Origin: Trueperaceae bacterium | Lineage (GTDB): Bacteria > Deinococcota > Deinococci > Deinococcales > Trueperaceae | Length of the DNA stretch: 64,000 nt | Reading direction: 5' to 3' | Assembly: GCA_002707365.1 (NCBI GenBank) | Contig: PAMQ01000007.1 | Coordinates: 228,735-292,734 of the forward strand | In this document: positions 10,315 to 19,213 of the stretch, piece after piece | Layout: each line of letters starts with the position of its first letter | Numbering within the stretch: the stretch's first letter is position 1 | Program-made: the position numbers and the translations under genes | Notes under the pieces: generated by a model | Told to the model about the DNA's origin: nothing | Databases searched by the model: none | Seen by the model: only the letters and a program-made list of their open reading frames with translations

Positions 10315-11526
10315 TTACCACTTAACCTCACCAAAAGTGTCTTCTCTGTCTGGGCTTGTCGAGAACATAACAACGGGAACCCCAGTAACACGCTCAATCA
10401 AACTGAGGTAACCAATAACCTCTTTCGGTAGCGCCAACCGACTACCCAAACCACGAAGCTCACCCCAACCAGGCATGTCTTGATAAACCGGCTTCCCGTT
10501 TCTATAAGCAACACATACACGGACATCATCAAAATCAGAAAGCACATCAAGTTTGGTGACAACCAATCCCTCGAAATCATTAATCTCCACAGCATAACGG
10601 AGTTGGACAAGGTCAAGCCAACCTACTCTCCTCGGACGCCCAGTAGTTGTACCGTACTCATCCCATTGATTCTTACCACTGCCACGCAGCCTGAGGGCGG
10701 TTTCCGCATCTTCGATCTCCGTCGGAAAGGGTCCATTCCCCACCCGGGTGGCAAAAGCCTTCACGACGCCGTAAACGCCATTTAGAGCCTTATGACCCAC
10801 ACCAGAACCAACAAGAATCCCTCCGACTGTGGGATGGCTACTAGTCACAAATGGATAGGTTCCATAGCCAAGGTCAAGCATTGTCCCTTGACCACCTTCA
10901 AAAAGAACACGCTTACCTTCCCTAAGTCCCTGTCGAATCATCCGACCGGTATCAGCAACTAGTGGAATCAAATCACTACGAACTTCATCAAGGTCTTCCA
11001 ACGCAGCGTTAACCGAGGTCCAGCCCACGCGTTGGGTTGAGTTTGGTTTAGCTTCTAGAAGTCGTCCTAAACATTCTTTAAGGTGGTCAATTTCTAGCAA
11101 ATCACCAACGCGCAACCCCACACGGCGCGCCTTATCACTATACGCTGGCCCAATACCTTGACCCGTTGTTCCTACAAAACCACCTCCTTCATCATTCTTA
11201 CGATGGTGCGGCAAAACAAGGTGTGCTTCATCAGAAATCAGCACTCTCCCAACATCACGCACCCTCCCAAGTTGCTCTAACTCTTCCAGTAACGACCACG
11301 GATCAACAACCATGCCACCACCAAGAATGGACACAGGTTGGTCGTGCAATACGCCACAAGGTAGGTGGTGAAGCTTGAAGACATCATTTCCAACAACAAT
11401 GGTGTGGCCAGCGTTCGCCCCACCAGAATACCGGACTACGAAGTCAGCGTTATTGGCAAGAGCATCAACTACCTTGCCCTTTCCTTCATCACCCCACTGT
11501 GCCCCTATAATTGCTACTCCAGGCAT
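10315..11526 (-). CDS. purA: Adenylosuccinate synthetase
   Basis: PurA joins IMP and aspartate with GTP in the first step to AMP. From the ATG at 11526 there are 403 residues, slightly shorter than the E. coli enzyme. The GTP-binding GDEGKGK is at 12-18 and GGANAGHT follows with its catalytic His near 41. QGTMLDLGYGTYPFVTSSH and the C-terminal GTPxR-like loop (GTTTGRPRR) are also present. The frame is open 7 codons further upstream, but CAGGGGG at 11533-11539 fixes the ATG at 11526 as the start. It is convergent with gltA and divergent from modA. Confidence 0.95.
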   Translation of the reverse strand: MPGVAIIGAQWGDEGKGKVVDALANNADFVVRYSGGANAGHTIVVGNDVFKLHHLPCGVLHDQPVSILGGGMVVDPWSLLEELEQLGRVRDVGRVLISDEAHLVLPHHRKNDEGGGFVGTTGQGIGPAYSDKARRVGLRVGDLLEIDHLKECLGRLLEAKPNSTQRVGWTSVNAALEDLDEVRSDLIPLVADTGRMIRQGLREGKRVLFEGGQGTMLDLGYGTYPFVTSSHPTVGGILVGSGVGHKALNGVYGVVKAFATRVGNGPFPTEIEDAETALRLRGSGKNQWDEYGTTTGRPRRVGWLDLVQLRYAVEINDFEGLVVTKLDVLSDFDDVRVCVAYRNGKPVYQDMPGWGELRGLGSRLALPKEVIGYLSLIERVTGVPVVMFSTSPDREDTFGEVKW

Positions 11527-11675
11527 GTTTACCCCCTGGTCAATCACCGAAATTACTCAGTTACACATCCTTAAACCAAACGCCAGTATGACATACCCCA
11601 AGATCCTTCCCCTCATAAATCAACAGAACCAAGTAGGACTTGCTTTTCGCGTCCTGGTATCCTCAACAGTAAGAC

Positions 11676-12428
11676 ATGCGAAACCTACTAATAGTTTCTT
11701 GCCTTATGGCCTTAATTAATTTGGTGTCTGCTGCTAATATTACGGTTTTTGCAGCGTCTAGTCTGACCGAGGCATTCAGTACCGTTGCTGCAGTCTTTGA
11801 AACGCAGCACCCGGGTACAAATGTGACGTTGAATTTTTCTGGTTCATCTATTCTGAGCTCTCAATTACTACAAGGAGCACCTGCAGACGTGTTTGCTAGT
11901 GCGGATGAAACACAAATGACAAGGATTATAGATGCAGGACTAACCATAACCATCCCAAAGGTCTTTGCCCTTAATCTGCTCAGCATAATTACTCCGGTTC
12001 ATTCTAACCTCGTCAGCCCCAAAGACCTCCAGGCAGAATCTGGAATCCTACTTGTACTGGCAACGCCAGAAGTACCAGCGGGCCGGTACGCCCGCCAACT
12101 TCTAACTAGGCTTGAAAAGATATATGGCGTAGGATTTTCTCAAAAGGTGTTAAGCAACCTCGTCTCAGAAGAGATTAGCGTTCGACAAGCTGCCGCAAAG
12201 GTAATGCTGGACGAAGCCGACGTAACGATCGTATATCGAAGTGACCTACACAACCTTCAAGGCGTGAAGCAACTCCCTATACCGGAAGGGTTATCTCCAG
12301 TAGCTCGCTTTCCAATCGCCCTTCTTTCCAACGGTAGAAACCCTGAACTCGCGATCAAATTCATCGATTTCGTATTATCAAGTCCGGGTCAGAATATAAT
12401 TTCACAATACGGATTCATTTCCCCGTGA
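11676..12428 (+). CDS. modA: Molybdate ABC transporter substrate-binding protein
   Basis: This is the periplasmic or cell-surface binding protein for molybdate or tungstate. It has 250 residues. The signal peptide MRNLLIVSCLMALINLVSAA is followed by the family start ITVFAASSLTEAF. Later come FNFSGSSILSSQLLQGAPADVFASAD and DEADVTIVYRSD, all typical of ModA oxyanion-binding loops. The modB start overlaps its stop by 4 bp, so the two are translationally coupled. moaA lies 7 kb away, so the organism does make molybdenum cofactor. No modC ATPase gene follows, which is odd. Confidence 0.9.
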   Translation: MRNLLIVSCLMALINLVSAANITVFAASSLTEAFSTVAAVFETQHPGTNVTLNFSGSSILSSQLLQGAPADVFASADETQMTRIIDAGLTITIPKVFALNLLSIITPVHSNLVSPKDLQAESGILLVLATPEVPAGRYARQLLTRLEKIYGVGFSQKVLSNLVSEEISVRQAAAKVMLDEADVTIVYRSDLHNLQGVKQLPIPEGLSPVARFPIALLSNGRNPELAIKFIDFVLSSPGQNIISQYGFISP

Positions 12429-13210
12429 AAGTATTTCTCCCTCGGGGCCTAGTTTTAGCTGCTGGTAGTGTTTTAATTGTACTTTTAGTGTTGCCGGTGT
12501 TGGTCCTTGTATTACGTGCACTCACGCCGGACTTCCTATCTTCCCTATTAAACCCCACGGTTACCCAGGCACTTCGTTTAAGCCTAATTACCACAGGAAT
12601 AAGTTTATTAGTCACTATCACTCTCGGTACCCCGGTCTCCTACCTGTTAGCGCACTACAAATTCCCTGGGCGCCGCTTCCTAGAAGCTCTGCTAGACATA
12701 CCCTTAGTTCTACCACCAGTGGTCGCAGGCGTGGGCCTACTTTTAGTTTTTGGTAGGCGCGGATTAATCGGCCGACCTCTGGATGAACTAGGAATGTCTT
12801 TGGCATTTACCAGCGTGGCAGTGGTATTAGCGCAAATTTTTGTCGCCAGCCCCCTGTTCATCCGTGCTATGAAAGCAGGATTCAGTGTTCAGTCTCATCA
12901 ACTCGAAGCTGCTGCTATAACTCTCCATGCCAGCCGCTGGCGCACCTTTTGGCGAGTAACTCTACCTCTCAGCTGGCCTAGTTTTGTCGAAGGCTGTATC
13001 CTAATGTGGACACGAGCTCTAGGGGAATTTGGCGCTACGATCGTAGTCGCTGGAAGTCTTGCTGGCCGAACTAGGACCACACCACTAGCCATATATGCAG
13101 CGTTAGAAAAAGACCTTGATGTGGCACTAACCCTGTCAGCTCTCTTAGCCATAGCCGCATTCACGTTACTGCTTTTAGTCCGACGCTTAACTGAACGGCA
13201 AGAAGCCTAA
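12425..13210 (+). CDS. modB: Molybdate ABC transporter permease
   Basis: This 261-residue inner-membrane permease has about six hydrophobic segments. The EAA loop that docks on the ATPase reads EAAAITLHASRWRTFWRVTLPLS (about 159-181). The later ALGEFGATIVVAGSL is characteristic of ModB/CysT-type permeases. It starts with GTG at 12425, in a GTGA overlap with the modA stop. Its ATPase partner ModC is not in the operon or elsewhere in the window, so it must be encoded elsewhere or be shared with another importer. Confidence 0.9.
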   Translation: MKVFLPRGLVLAAGSVLIVLLVLPVLVLVLRALTPDFLSSLLNPTVTQALRLSLITTGISLLVTITLGTPVSYLLAHYKFPGRRFLEALLDIPLVLPPVVAGVGLLLVFGRRGLIGRPLDELGMSLAFTSVAVVLAQIFVASPLFIRAMKAGFSVQSHQLEAAAITLHASRWRTFWRVTLPLSWPSFVEGCILMWTRALGEFGATIVVAGSLAGRTRTTPLAIYAALEKDLDVALTLSALLAIAAFTLLLLVRRLTERQEA

Positions 13211-13282
13211 ATTCCACTCACTTGCTAGACTAGGGTGTATTGACATAAACCTATCTCCCCTCCCGAAGACTGGAGTAGTTTC

Positions 13283-13750
13283 ATGAGGCTTACAGCAACT
13301 GACATCTACGCTTTTCAAGCCCTCGGTTATCTCGCCACTAAATCGCGGTCTTACTGGGTTAGCAGTGATGATATTAGTGCCGCAACCGGCGTGGCAAGAC
13401 CTTACCTCGTACGGATACTTGCAACCCTATCAGCGCGAGAGATTATCGTTTCAAAAAAAGGTACGGGTGGTGGGTATTCTCTCTCCGCTGAACCATCAAC
13501 AATAAATCTAAAGGACGTGGTCAGAGCGATTGATGGACCTGTCGCACCGTTAAGTTGCGTAAGCCTAAAATGGCATAAGGGCTGCCCAGAGGCTGGTCGT
13601 TGTCATGCGCAATCGACTGTCTGGCTCCGGGTACGCGATGCCATGTTAGAGGCCCTTGGCACGGTCACAGTCGAAGACTTGGGTGTTGACTTCCGGCAAG
13701 GCATAAACTACGACCTGTGTCTCGAACATCTTCTAAGCCCCAAAGCATAA
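13283..13750 (+). CDS. Rrf2-family regulator with putative Fe-S ligands
   Basis: This 155-residue winged-helix regulator opens [18 protein letters not shown]. The recognition region is [20 protein letters not shown] (28-47), the wing is [11 protein letters not shown], and the Rrf2 signature is [14 protein letters not shown]. Cys92, Cys101 and Cys107 (C-x8-C-x5-C) match the cluster ligands of IscR/NsrR-type members, so it may sense iron-sulfur status, NO or redox state. GGAG lies 8 nt before the ATG. It sits 72 bp after modB on the same strand, which makes control of the mod genes possible but unproven. Confidence 0.85.
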   Translation: MRLTATDIYAFQALGYLATKSRSYWVSSDDISAATGVARPYLVRILATLSAREIIVSKKGTGGGYSLSAEPSTINLKDVVRAIDGPVAPLSCVSLKWHKGCPEAGRCHAQSTVWLRVRDAMLEALGTVTVEDLGVDFRQGINYDLCLEHLLSPKA

Positions 13751-13888
13751 TTTAGAGGTTCCCTTTGTATAGCAAAATCATCCGTACTACATAAGGTCCG
13801 TAGACATGGGTATTTAATCTAGCACAAAATTAGGCGTGTCAAACTCCCTATATTTCGTCAATTACAAACGTGATCACAGGCTTCTCCC

Positions 13889-13918
13889 TTGACATCTCCC
13901 CTTGCTCTCCCATACACT
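13889..13918 (+). promoter_or_regulatory. Promoter of the aroF leader
   Basis: TTGACA (13889-13894) is spaced 18 bp from TACACT (13913-13918). The predicted start near 13925 gives a leader of about 190 nt before aroF, with the leader peptide roughly 30 nt in. The preceding 138 bp (13751-13888) hold nothing I can support. Confidence 0.6.
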
Positions 13919-13955
13919 CCTTCCCATGTCTCGACCAACCGAAAGGTGTGACGTG

Positions 13956-14015
13956 ATGGACGGTGATGTTTACGGCTATCCGCATACACGCACTTCGACA
14001 GTTTTCTTCTGGTAG
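13956..14015 (+). CDS. Aromatic-rich leader peptide before aroF (candidate attenuator)
   Basis: A 19-codon frame runs from the ATG at 13956 to the TAG at 14013-14015. It reads MDGDVYGYPHTRTSTVFFW. It holds two Tyr, two consecutive Phe and a Trp as the last sense codon, so 5 of 19 codons are aromatic. AAAGGTG (13942-13948) lies 7 nt before the ATG. A good promoter lies just upstream and a DAHP synthase gene begins 97 nt after the stop. The same frame is open from another ATG at 13926 without a ribosome-binding site. The layout matches leader peptides that sense charged tRNA by ribosome stalling. No clear terminator follows, so the mechanism is inferred. Confidence 0.55.
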   Translation: MDGDVYGYPHTRTSTVFFW

Positions 14016-14112
14016 GGACCTCCCTTAAATGAAAGACCACTAAAAACATCTTTATCTTGGTGGGGTCAACCCTTAACCTAAGTATTTGAACCTGGATGAA
14101 TTGGAGATTTCT

Positions 14113-15129
14113 ATGGTTGTAGTTATGAAAAAACAAGCCCCACTAGAATCGATTGATCACGTCTTAAGTGAGATCAAATCGCTAGGCTTCACCCCGCACC
14201 TGAGCAAAGGAGAGTCGAGAACGGTTATCGGAGCAATCGGTCCAGCGCCTACCCATAATGTCCGAGAGAGACTTCGGGCCTTCCGGGACGTCGAGATGGT
14301 AGTTCCAATAACCCAACCGTTTAAATTAGCCTCGAGAGAATTCCGATCTGAGGATTCCTTTGTGAAGATTGGGAACGTAAAAACCGGGAACGGACATTTC
14401 GTAGTCGCTGCGGGACCTTGTGGAGTAGAAAGCCGCGAACAGCTAGAAAAAGCCGCAAACATAGCACTAAGTAACGGGGCTAGGGTCCTCCGAGGTGGGG
14501 CTTTTAAACCAAGAACAAGTCCCTATAGCTTTCAGGGACTTGGCAAAGTTGGTCTTGAACTACTAGCTGAAGCCAAGGAATCCACTGGCCTCCCTATTGT
14601 AACGGAAGTAACTGCCCCTGAACTTGTTGAAAGTGTTGCAGAAAAAGCCGATATGATGCAGGTTGGTGCACGGAATACTCAGAACTTTGCCCTGCTGGCT
14701 GAAGTAGGTGCCTCAGGAAAACCAGTACTTTTTAAGCGGGGCATCTCGACAAGTATTAGTGAATATCTCCAGGCAGCTGAATACATTTTGTCTCAAGGCA
14801 ACCCCAACGTAGTTCTTTGTGAAAGAGGGATACGGACCTTCGAAACTTCTACCCGGTTTACACTCGATGTGAGCGCTGTGCCTGTCCTAAAAGAACTCTC
14901 CCACCTACCAGTTTGGGTTGACCCTAGTCACGCGGCAGGGAAAAGATCACTGGTACCATCGCTTGCCTTAGCCGGCACTGCTGCTGGGGCCGACGGTTTA
15001 ATTATCGAAGTGCACGCTGATCCTGAGTCGGCTAAATCGGACGCAGCTCAGCAATTAGACAACTCAGAATTCCACGACCTAATGGAAAGAGTCAGTGCTA
15101 TTGTGAAAGCCCTAGGTAAAAGTCTGTGA
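14113..15129 (+). CDS. aroF: 3-deoxy-D-arabino-heptulosonate 7-phosphate synthase (class I-beta)
   Basis: This is the first enzyme of the shikimate pathway, joining phosphoenolpyruvate and erythrose 4-phosphate. It has 338 residues. A ferredoxin-like regulatory domain (about 1-70) comes before the barrel, as in Thermotoga-type enzymes, where it mediates Tyr or Phe inhibition. Active-site segments are [33 protein letters not shown] and [12 protein letters not shown]. The ATG at 14113 is chosen because TGGAGA (14102-14107) lies just upstream. A TTG at 14086 is also in frame. tyrA overlaps its stop by 4 bp. The upstream aromatic leader peptide suggests feedback at expression level as well. Confidence 0.93.
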   Translation: MVVVMKKQAPLESIDHVLSEIKSLGFTPHLSKGESRTVIGAIGPAPTHNVRERLRAFRDVEMVVPITQPFKLASREFRSEDSFVKIGNVKTGNGHFVVAAGPCGVESREQLEKAANIALSNGARVLRGGAFKPRTSPYSFQGLGKVGLELLAEAKESTGLPIVTEVTAPELVESVAEKADMMQVGARNTQNFALLAEVGASGKPVLFKRGISTSISEYLQAAEYILSQGNPNVVLCERGIRTFETSTRFTLDVSAVPVLKELSHLPVWVDPSHAAGKRSLVPSLALAGTAAGADGLIIEVHADPESAKSDAAQQLDNSEFHDLMERVSAIVKALGKSL

Positions 15130-16223
15130 CAAAACCTTCGCCACTGTTTGGAACTATTGTCCTGGCAGGCGTAGGGCTTATAGGTGGATCTGTCGGACTG
15201 GGCATACGCCAGCGTTTTCTTGCTCACAAAGTGATTGGTTTTGATAGGGACCAACAGACTCTAGAAACCGCGATAAGCCTAGGCATAATTGATGAGGCAC
15301 ATACGATACCTGGTAATTGGTTAAAACATGCTGATCTGGTAATTTTGTCCTCACCAGTGCGTTCCCTTGTTCCTCTAGGGCTAGAACTAGCTAATTACCT
15401 TAAGAAAGACTGTCTAATCACTGATGTCGGAAGCGTAAAGGAAGAAGTGGTTGAGGGCTTATGTAACCTCCAATTCGTTGGCGGCCACCCAATGGCTGGA
15501 AGTGAACGCAATGGAGTTAATCATGCTGATGCCTCATTGCTTGAAAACGCTGTTTGGGTATTAACCCCTACTTCAGCGACAAACCAGGTAGCTCTACAAC
15601 AAATCGAGTACTTTGTTAGGCATCTTGGTGCCCAGCCTCTTCACATGGATCCTAAAAAACACGATCGACTTGTGGCTTCAGTAAGCCATCTCCCTTATCT
15701 GGCAGCTGTGGCGTTAACTGAGTTAATTTCAAACGACCAGGATAAAGATCTAATGATGCTTCTAGCAGCTGGCGGATTCCGGGATCTCACCAGAGTGGCC
15801 TCCGGTAATCCACAAATGAGTCGTGACATGGTTGTCGCTAACGGTACAGCCTTAAAACAATCATTACATAGGTTCGCTACTCAACTGCAGCGCCTTTCAG
15901 ACAATCTTGATAGACCCGCTGAATTCCTGGAACGAGCTACACGAGCAAAAAACATTCGGGACGAAATACCGGTGGTACGTCGCAGTTTATTGCCAGCAAG
16001 ATTCGAGGTGGTACTGGCATTACCAGATAGGCCAGGACAACTTGCCCTAGTAACCCAGGCAATTGGCAACGCAAATGTAAATATTTGTGACATCGAGGTT
16101 CTGTCGATTCGCGAGGCAGGAGGTGCGCTCAGAATAGCTTTTGATGATCATGCCGGAATGCACCAAGGCACGAAAGCTCTTCAGGATGCCGGCTACGAGG
16201 TAATCATCCAGGGTGAGTCTTAA
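15126..16223 (+). CDS. tyrA: Prephenate dehydrogenase with C-terminal ACT domain
   Basis: This enzyme converts prephenate to 4-hydroxyphenylpyruvate with NAD(P) on the way to tyrosine. It has 365 residues. The Rossmann motif is VGLIGGSVGLG (16-26). The prephenate-binding segment GGHPMAGSERNGVNHAD and HDRLVASVSHLPYLAA follow, then a helical domain. A C-terminal ACT domain starts at VVLALPDRPGQLALV (about 297) and probably gives tyrosine feedback. It begins with GTG at 15126 in a GTGA overlap with aroF, so the pair is translationally coupled. Confidence 0.93.
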   Translation: MTKPSPLFGTIVLAGVGLIGGSVGLGIRQRFLAHKVIGFDRDQQTLETAISLGIIDEAHTIPGNWLKHADLVILSSPVRSLVPLGLELANYLKKDCLITDVGSVKEEVVEGLCNLQFVGGHPMAGSERNGVNHADASLLENAVWVLTPTSATNQVALQQIEYFVRHLGAQPLHMDPKKHDRLVASVSHLPYLAAVALTELISNDQDKDLMMLLAAGGFRDLTRVASGNPQMSRDMVVANGTALKQSLHRFATQLQRLSDNLDRPAEFLERATRAKNIRDEIPVVRRSLLPARFEVVLALPDRPGQLALVTQAIGNANVNICDIEVLSIREAGGALRIAFDDHAGMHQGTKALQDAGYEVIIQGES

Positions 16224-16387
16224 TAGTGTACGGTAAAGAAACAACTACCCTTATAACCACTATTCAGCTATCTATCATATCCAGGATTAACCACGTAGCA
16301 GTTCACTTTTTAACCAACTAATCTCGGTTTTTACCGGACCAAATTCAAGACAATCGTCACTAAAACACGTGGTCGAAAACCTACCTC

Positions 16388-16684
16388 TTATCCCGTAGAC
16401 GTAAGTAGCTCCAAGACCACTGCATCCCATTCCTGCTTAAACGTACCCTCAAATACCTTACGCCTAGCCCGACGGTACCAGTAAGCAGCATTAATGAGAT
16501 CTCCCTCTTTCCTATGAAGATAAGCATGGACCCAGTCGGAGCCTAAATCACCTGCGTCCTGTAATTGGTCATGCGCAGCCGTCCAATCTCCTCTCGCATC
16601 CAACCAAAGTGCAGTTAACGCCATGGATAATTCTGATGGCAATTCACCAACCCTAATGCTCTCTAGAAACTCTTCGATCTTCAT
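16388..16684 (-). CDS. Conserved small protein of unknown function
   Basis: This 98-residue soluble protein has a recognisable conserved core: LTALWLDARGDWTAAHDQLQD (a degenerate TPR-like helix pair), then WVHAYLHRKEGD and NAAYWYRRARRKVFEG. I recall this family as widespread hypothetical proteins of about 90-100 residues with no assigned activity. The tryptophan- and tyrosine-rich helices suggest a helical repeat fold. It is a single gene, divergent from the Gfo/Idh/MocA oxidoreductase. A TAGAAT box lies 6 nt before its ATG. Confidence 0.75.
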   Translation of the reverse strand: MKIEEFLESIRVGELPSELSMALTALWLDARGDWTAAHDQLQDAGDLGSDWVHAYLHRKEGDLINAAYWYRRARRKVFEGTFKQEWDAVVLELLTSTG

Positions 16685-16690
16685 GGAACT

Positions 16691-16696
16691 ATTCTA
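16691..16696 (-). promoter_or_regulatory. Leaderless -10 box (TAGAAT) of the small conserved gene
   Basis: On the minus strand TAGAAT is followed by AGTTCC and then the ATG at 16684. No ribosome-binding site is present. Confidence 0.5.
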
Positions 16697-16767
16697 ATGG
16701 CACCAATTACCCAAGCACTGGGGGTAGAATACTGAGAATCTTTCTTACTGAAGCACGGAGGTATCAA

Positions 16768-17817
16768 ATGTATAGAAGCGCTATTCTTGGTTGCGGAGGC
16801 CGAGCTCGTGGGCACGCCCAAGCATATAAGTATGTAGAGCAAGGAGAAATTGTAGCAATCTGCGACATGGACAAAGAATTACTTACATCTTTCGGTTCAG
16901 AGTTCGGGATCAAAAACCAATATGTCGATCTTGACCAGATGCTAGAAGAGCAAAATCCTGATCTGCTTCACATTGTAACCTCGCCAACCCTTCGGGGAAG
17001 TGGCAAACGACTCCGTTATCCACTCATGAAAAAGGCATCTGAATACGGGGTACCAGCAGTCATTGTGGAAAAGCCCATAGCTGTAGACGGTGACGATTGG
17101 CGGGACCTAATAGAACTTTCGGGTAATACCAAAACCAAGTTTTGCGTAAATACACAATTACACTTTCACCCTCGCAACCTCGAGCTCAAAAAACAAGTTT
17201 CTGCCGGTAGAATTGGCGACATCCGCTTTGTTGACGCAAGTGCCCGCTCTACCCCGGTCGACCAAGGACCTCATATCCTGCAACTCGTTTCGTCTTATCT
17301 TGACAATTCGAAACCAATCCGGGTTTTTGGACAAGTGGCAGACGGAAGGCCATTAGAAGACCTTACGCCATCTACCCGGCATGCTACGGCTACTATTGAA
17401 TACGCTAACGGGGTACGGGCAAATGTCACCTTTGGTACTGCAGTTTCACCTTACACTAATGATGATGAAAGCCAATACCACCATAAGCGGATTGCCGTTT
17501 TAGGTACACAAGGTTTTGCTCACTGGACCATGGTGGGTTGGGAACTAGGAACCCCGGACGCTGAAAAAGAATTCGGTGAGCACGAATACCGCATTCAGGA
17601 TACCCTAGGACAAGCAGGTCTTACTGAAGCAGTATTTGATTGGCTTGAAGACGAGAACAAACTTCACCCAACCCATCTCCGGCAGTCTTTAACAGAGTTC
17701 AACTTGCTCTTGGGAATCTTTCAGAGTGCACTAATCCATGAGCCAGTAACTTTACCTTTTAACCCCCCGAGTGGCTTGATAGAAGCCCTTAAAAACCGTC
17801 TTGGTTCAAAGTTATAG
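16768..17817 (+). CDS. Gfo/Idh/MocA family oxidoreductase
   Basis: This 349-residue NAD(P)-dependent dehydrogenase has a dinucleotide-binding start (AILGCGGRARGHAQAY, 5-20). The family EKP motif is at 101-103 (VEKPIAVDGDDW), followed by the alpha/beta substrate domain. Members oxidise sugars, inositols or glycosylamines, and the substrate is not predictable here. The ATG has GGAGG upstream (CACGGAGGTATCAA). The HAD phosphatase gene follows 35 bp later on the same strand, so a two-gene unit is likely. A link to sugar or phosphate ester metabolism is only inference. Confidence 0.85.
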   Translation: MYRSAILGCGGRARGHAQAYKYVEQGEIVAICDMDKELLTSFGSEFGIKNQYVDLDQMLEEQNPDLLHIVTSPTLRGSGKRLRYPLMKKASEYGVPAVIVEKPIAVDGDDWRDLIELSGNTKTKFCVNTQLHFHPRNLELKKQVSAGRIGDIRFVDASARSTPVDQGPHILQLVSSYLDNSKPIRVFGQVADGRPLEDLTPSTRHATATIEYANGVRANVTFGTAVSPYTNDDESQYHHKRIAVLGTQGFAHWTMVGWELGTPDAEKEFGEHEYRIQDTLGQAGLTEAVFDWLEDENKLHPTHLRQSLTEFNLLLGIFQSALIHEPVTLPFNPPSGLIEALKNRLGSKL

Positions 17818-17852
17818 TCGCAACTTGCTTCAATCGAGGTAATCTGAAAAGC

Positions 17853-18659
17853 ATGCATGAGATCAAAAGCTTAATCTTGGACATGGATGGTGTGCTTTGG
17901 CATGGCGAAACGCCGCAACCTGGTATCGATAAGTTTTTCGCTAGGCTTAACTCTCTGGACTTACCGTTCGTTTTGGCCACCAATAATGCCATGAGGGTAG
18001 CTAGTCAATATACCGAGAAGCTAGCTAGATTTGGTGTAGATGTTAATCCTAACCGAATACTGACTTCTTCGGAAGCCACCGCTAGTTATATCGAACATGT
18101 TCATCCGACAGTGAAAACTGTTTATGTCGTGGGGGAATCTGGACTCATACGTGCTATGGAAACACAAGGATTTAAGGTTATTGGCCCCGAACAAGTCAGA
18201 AACGGTGAAGCGGCAGAGGCTGTAGTCGCGGGGCTCACCAGGAACTCTCTTACGTACGAGCTACTTGCTATGGGAAGTCGTTTGCTTAATGAGGGAGCCC
18301 TTTTCATAGCCACTAATATTGATGCGACCTACCCTACAGAAACCGGCCCGTTACCAGGTGCTGGTGCTATTATCGCAGTACTAGAAGTTAGTTCCGGTGT
18401 TTCCCCCACGGTAATTGGCAAACCTAATCCTCATATGTTCGAAGAAGCTCTTCGTCGTTTAGGTCCTGCGGCAACAGGAGCTGCAATGGTTGGAGACCGC
18501 CTGACAACCGATATTGCTGGGGGTAACGCCGCTGGTATATCTACTATCCTGGTGCTTTCCGGCGTTTCCACTGAAGAGGAAATAGAAACGAGTGACATTC
18601 GGCCAACTTATGTATTCCGTGACATCACAGATTTAGGGGAAGCCCTAGCCGTTCGTTAA
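17853..18659 (+). CDS. HAD-IIA phosphatase (NagD/phosphoglycolate phosphatase-like)
   Basis: This 268-residue HAD superfamily hydrolase has motif I DMDGVLWHG (nucleophile Asp10, acid/base Asp12). Motif II is FVLATNNAM. The C2-type cap between motifs II and III places it in subfamily IIA. GKPNPHMFEEAL supplies the motif III lysine, and motif IV is MVGDRLTTDIAGG. Relatives hydrolyse phosphoglycolate, 4-nitrophenyl phosphate, nucleotides or sugar phosphates. GAGGTAA lies about 10 nt before the ATG. It is probably co-transcribed with the preceding oxidoreductase. Confidence 0.85.
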   Translation: MHEIKSLILDMDGVLWHGETPQPGIDKFFARLNSLDLPFVLATNNAMRVASQYTEKLARFGVDVNPNRILTSSEATASYIEHVHPTVKTVYVVGESGLIRAMETQGFKVIGPEQVRNGEAAEAVVAGLTRNSLTYELLAMGSRLLNEGALFIATNIDATYPTETGPLPGAGAIIAVLEVSSGVSPTVIGKPNPHMFEEALRRLGPAATGAAMVGDRLTTDIAGGNAAGISTILVLSGVSTEEEIETSDIRPTYVFRDITDLGEALAVR

Positions 18660-18782
18660 TAAACCGGATGCTTCCACTTAATGATTAACCTTGCTGGCTT
18701 TAGCGGTAACCTGAGTGGTAGAAGAGCAATCCAGAAACAATGATGGTATTAGTATTCCAAGAAATTTAGTGGCTATACCTAG

Positions 18783-18788
18783 TACAAT
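18783..18788 (+). promoter_or_regulatory. Possible leaderless -10 box (TACAAT)
   Basis: TACAAT ends 5 nt before the TTG at 18794. It is weaker than the other examples because the start is TTG and the spacing is 5 rather than 6 nt. Confidence 0.3.
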
Positions 18789-18793
18789 GGTAT

Positions 18794-19111
18794 TTGGGCA
18801 TTAAGAAATACCAAGTGGTTAGATTGGACAGCCCTATAAACGACTCTGAAACCCACTCGCGAACTATTCTATTCGACCTAGCAGTTAACCGGACTGTAGT
18901 CTATGCTCTCCGGCTTGGAACTCTTAAAAACAGCGCAGATCGGGATTTGCTTGCCGGAACTTTGGAATTATGGTTTCTTCGTACCCGCTTTGCTTCAAAG
19001 ATCCATTTTAATCAAGTAATTGAAGTACTATTAACGTGGACCAGTGAAGACCATTACTGGTCTGGTGGGTATTATGGCAGTTGGTTACCAAAATTAGGGA
19101 AGTCTACATGA
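18794..19111 (+). CDS. Hypothetical small protein
   Basis: A 105-residue frame starts at TTG 18794. I do not recognise it. The composition is protein-like and soluble, with a segment FDLAVNRTVVYALRLGTLKNSADRD and an aromatic C terminus (WTSEDHYWSGGYYGSW). It lies between the HAD phosphatase and moaA on the same strand and has no ribosome-binding site. A TACAAT hexamer 5 nt upstream would fit a leaderless transcript. It may be a real orphan gene or a chance frame, and comparison with relatives would decide. Confidence 0.4.
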   Translation: MGIKKYQVVRLDSPINDSETHSRTILFDLAVNRTVVYALRLGTLKNSADRDLLAGTLELWFLRTRFASKIHFNQVIEVLLTWTSEDHYWSGGYYGSWLPKLGKST

Positions 19112-19213
19112 ATGTTTTTGCAAGCCTAAGGAGACCCAGCAATTGATTGGGGTCACACAACAACACTTAAATACGTTACCATCAGCTAACATGCGGAACC
19201 GAGAACTAGTGCG

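Noticed and set aside
13858..14136. A 92-codon minus-strand frame across the aroF leader
   Set aside because: Antisense to the promoter, leader peptide and aroF start, with no ribosome-binding site and no protein-like features.
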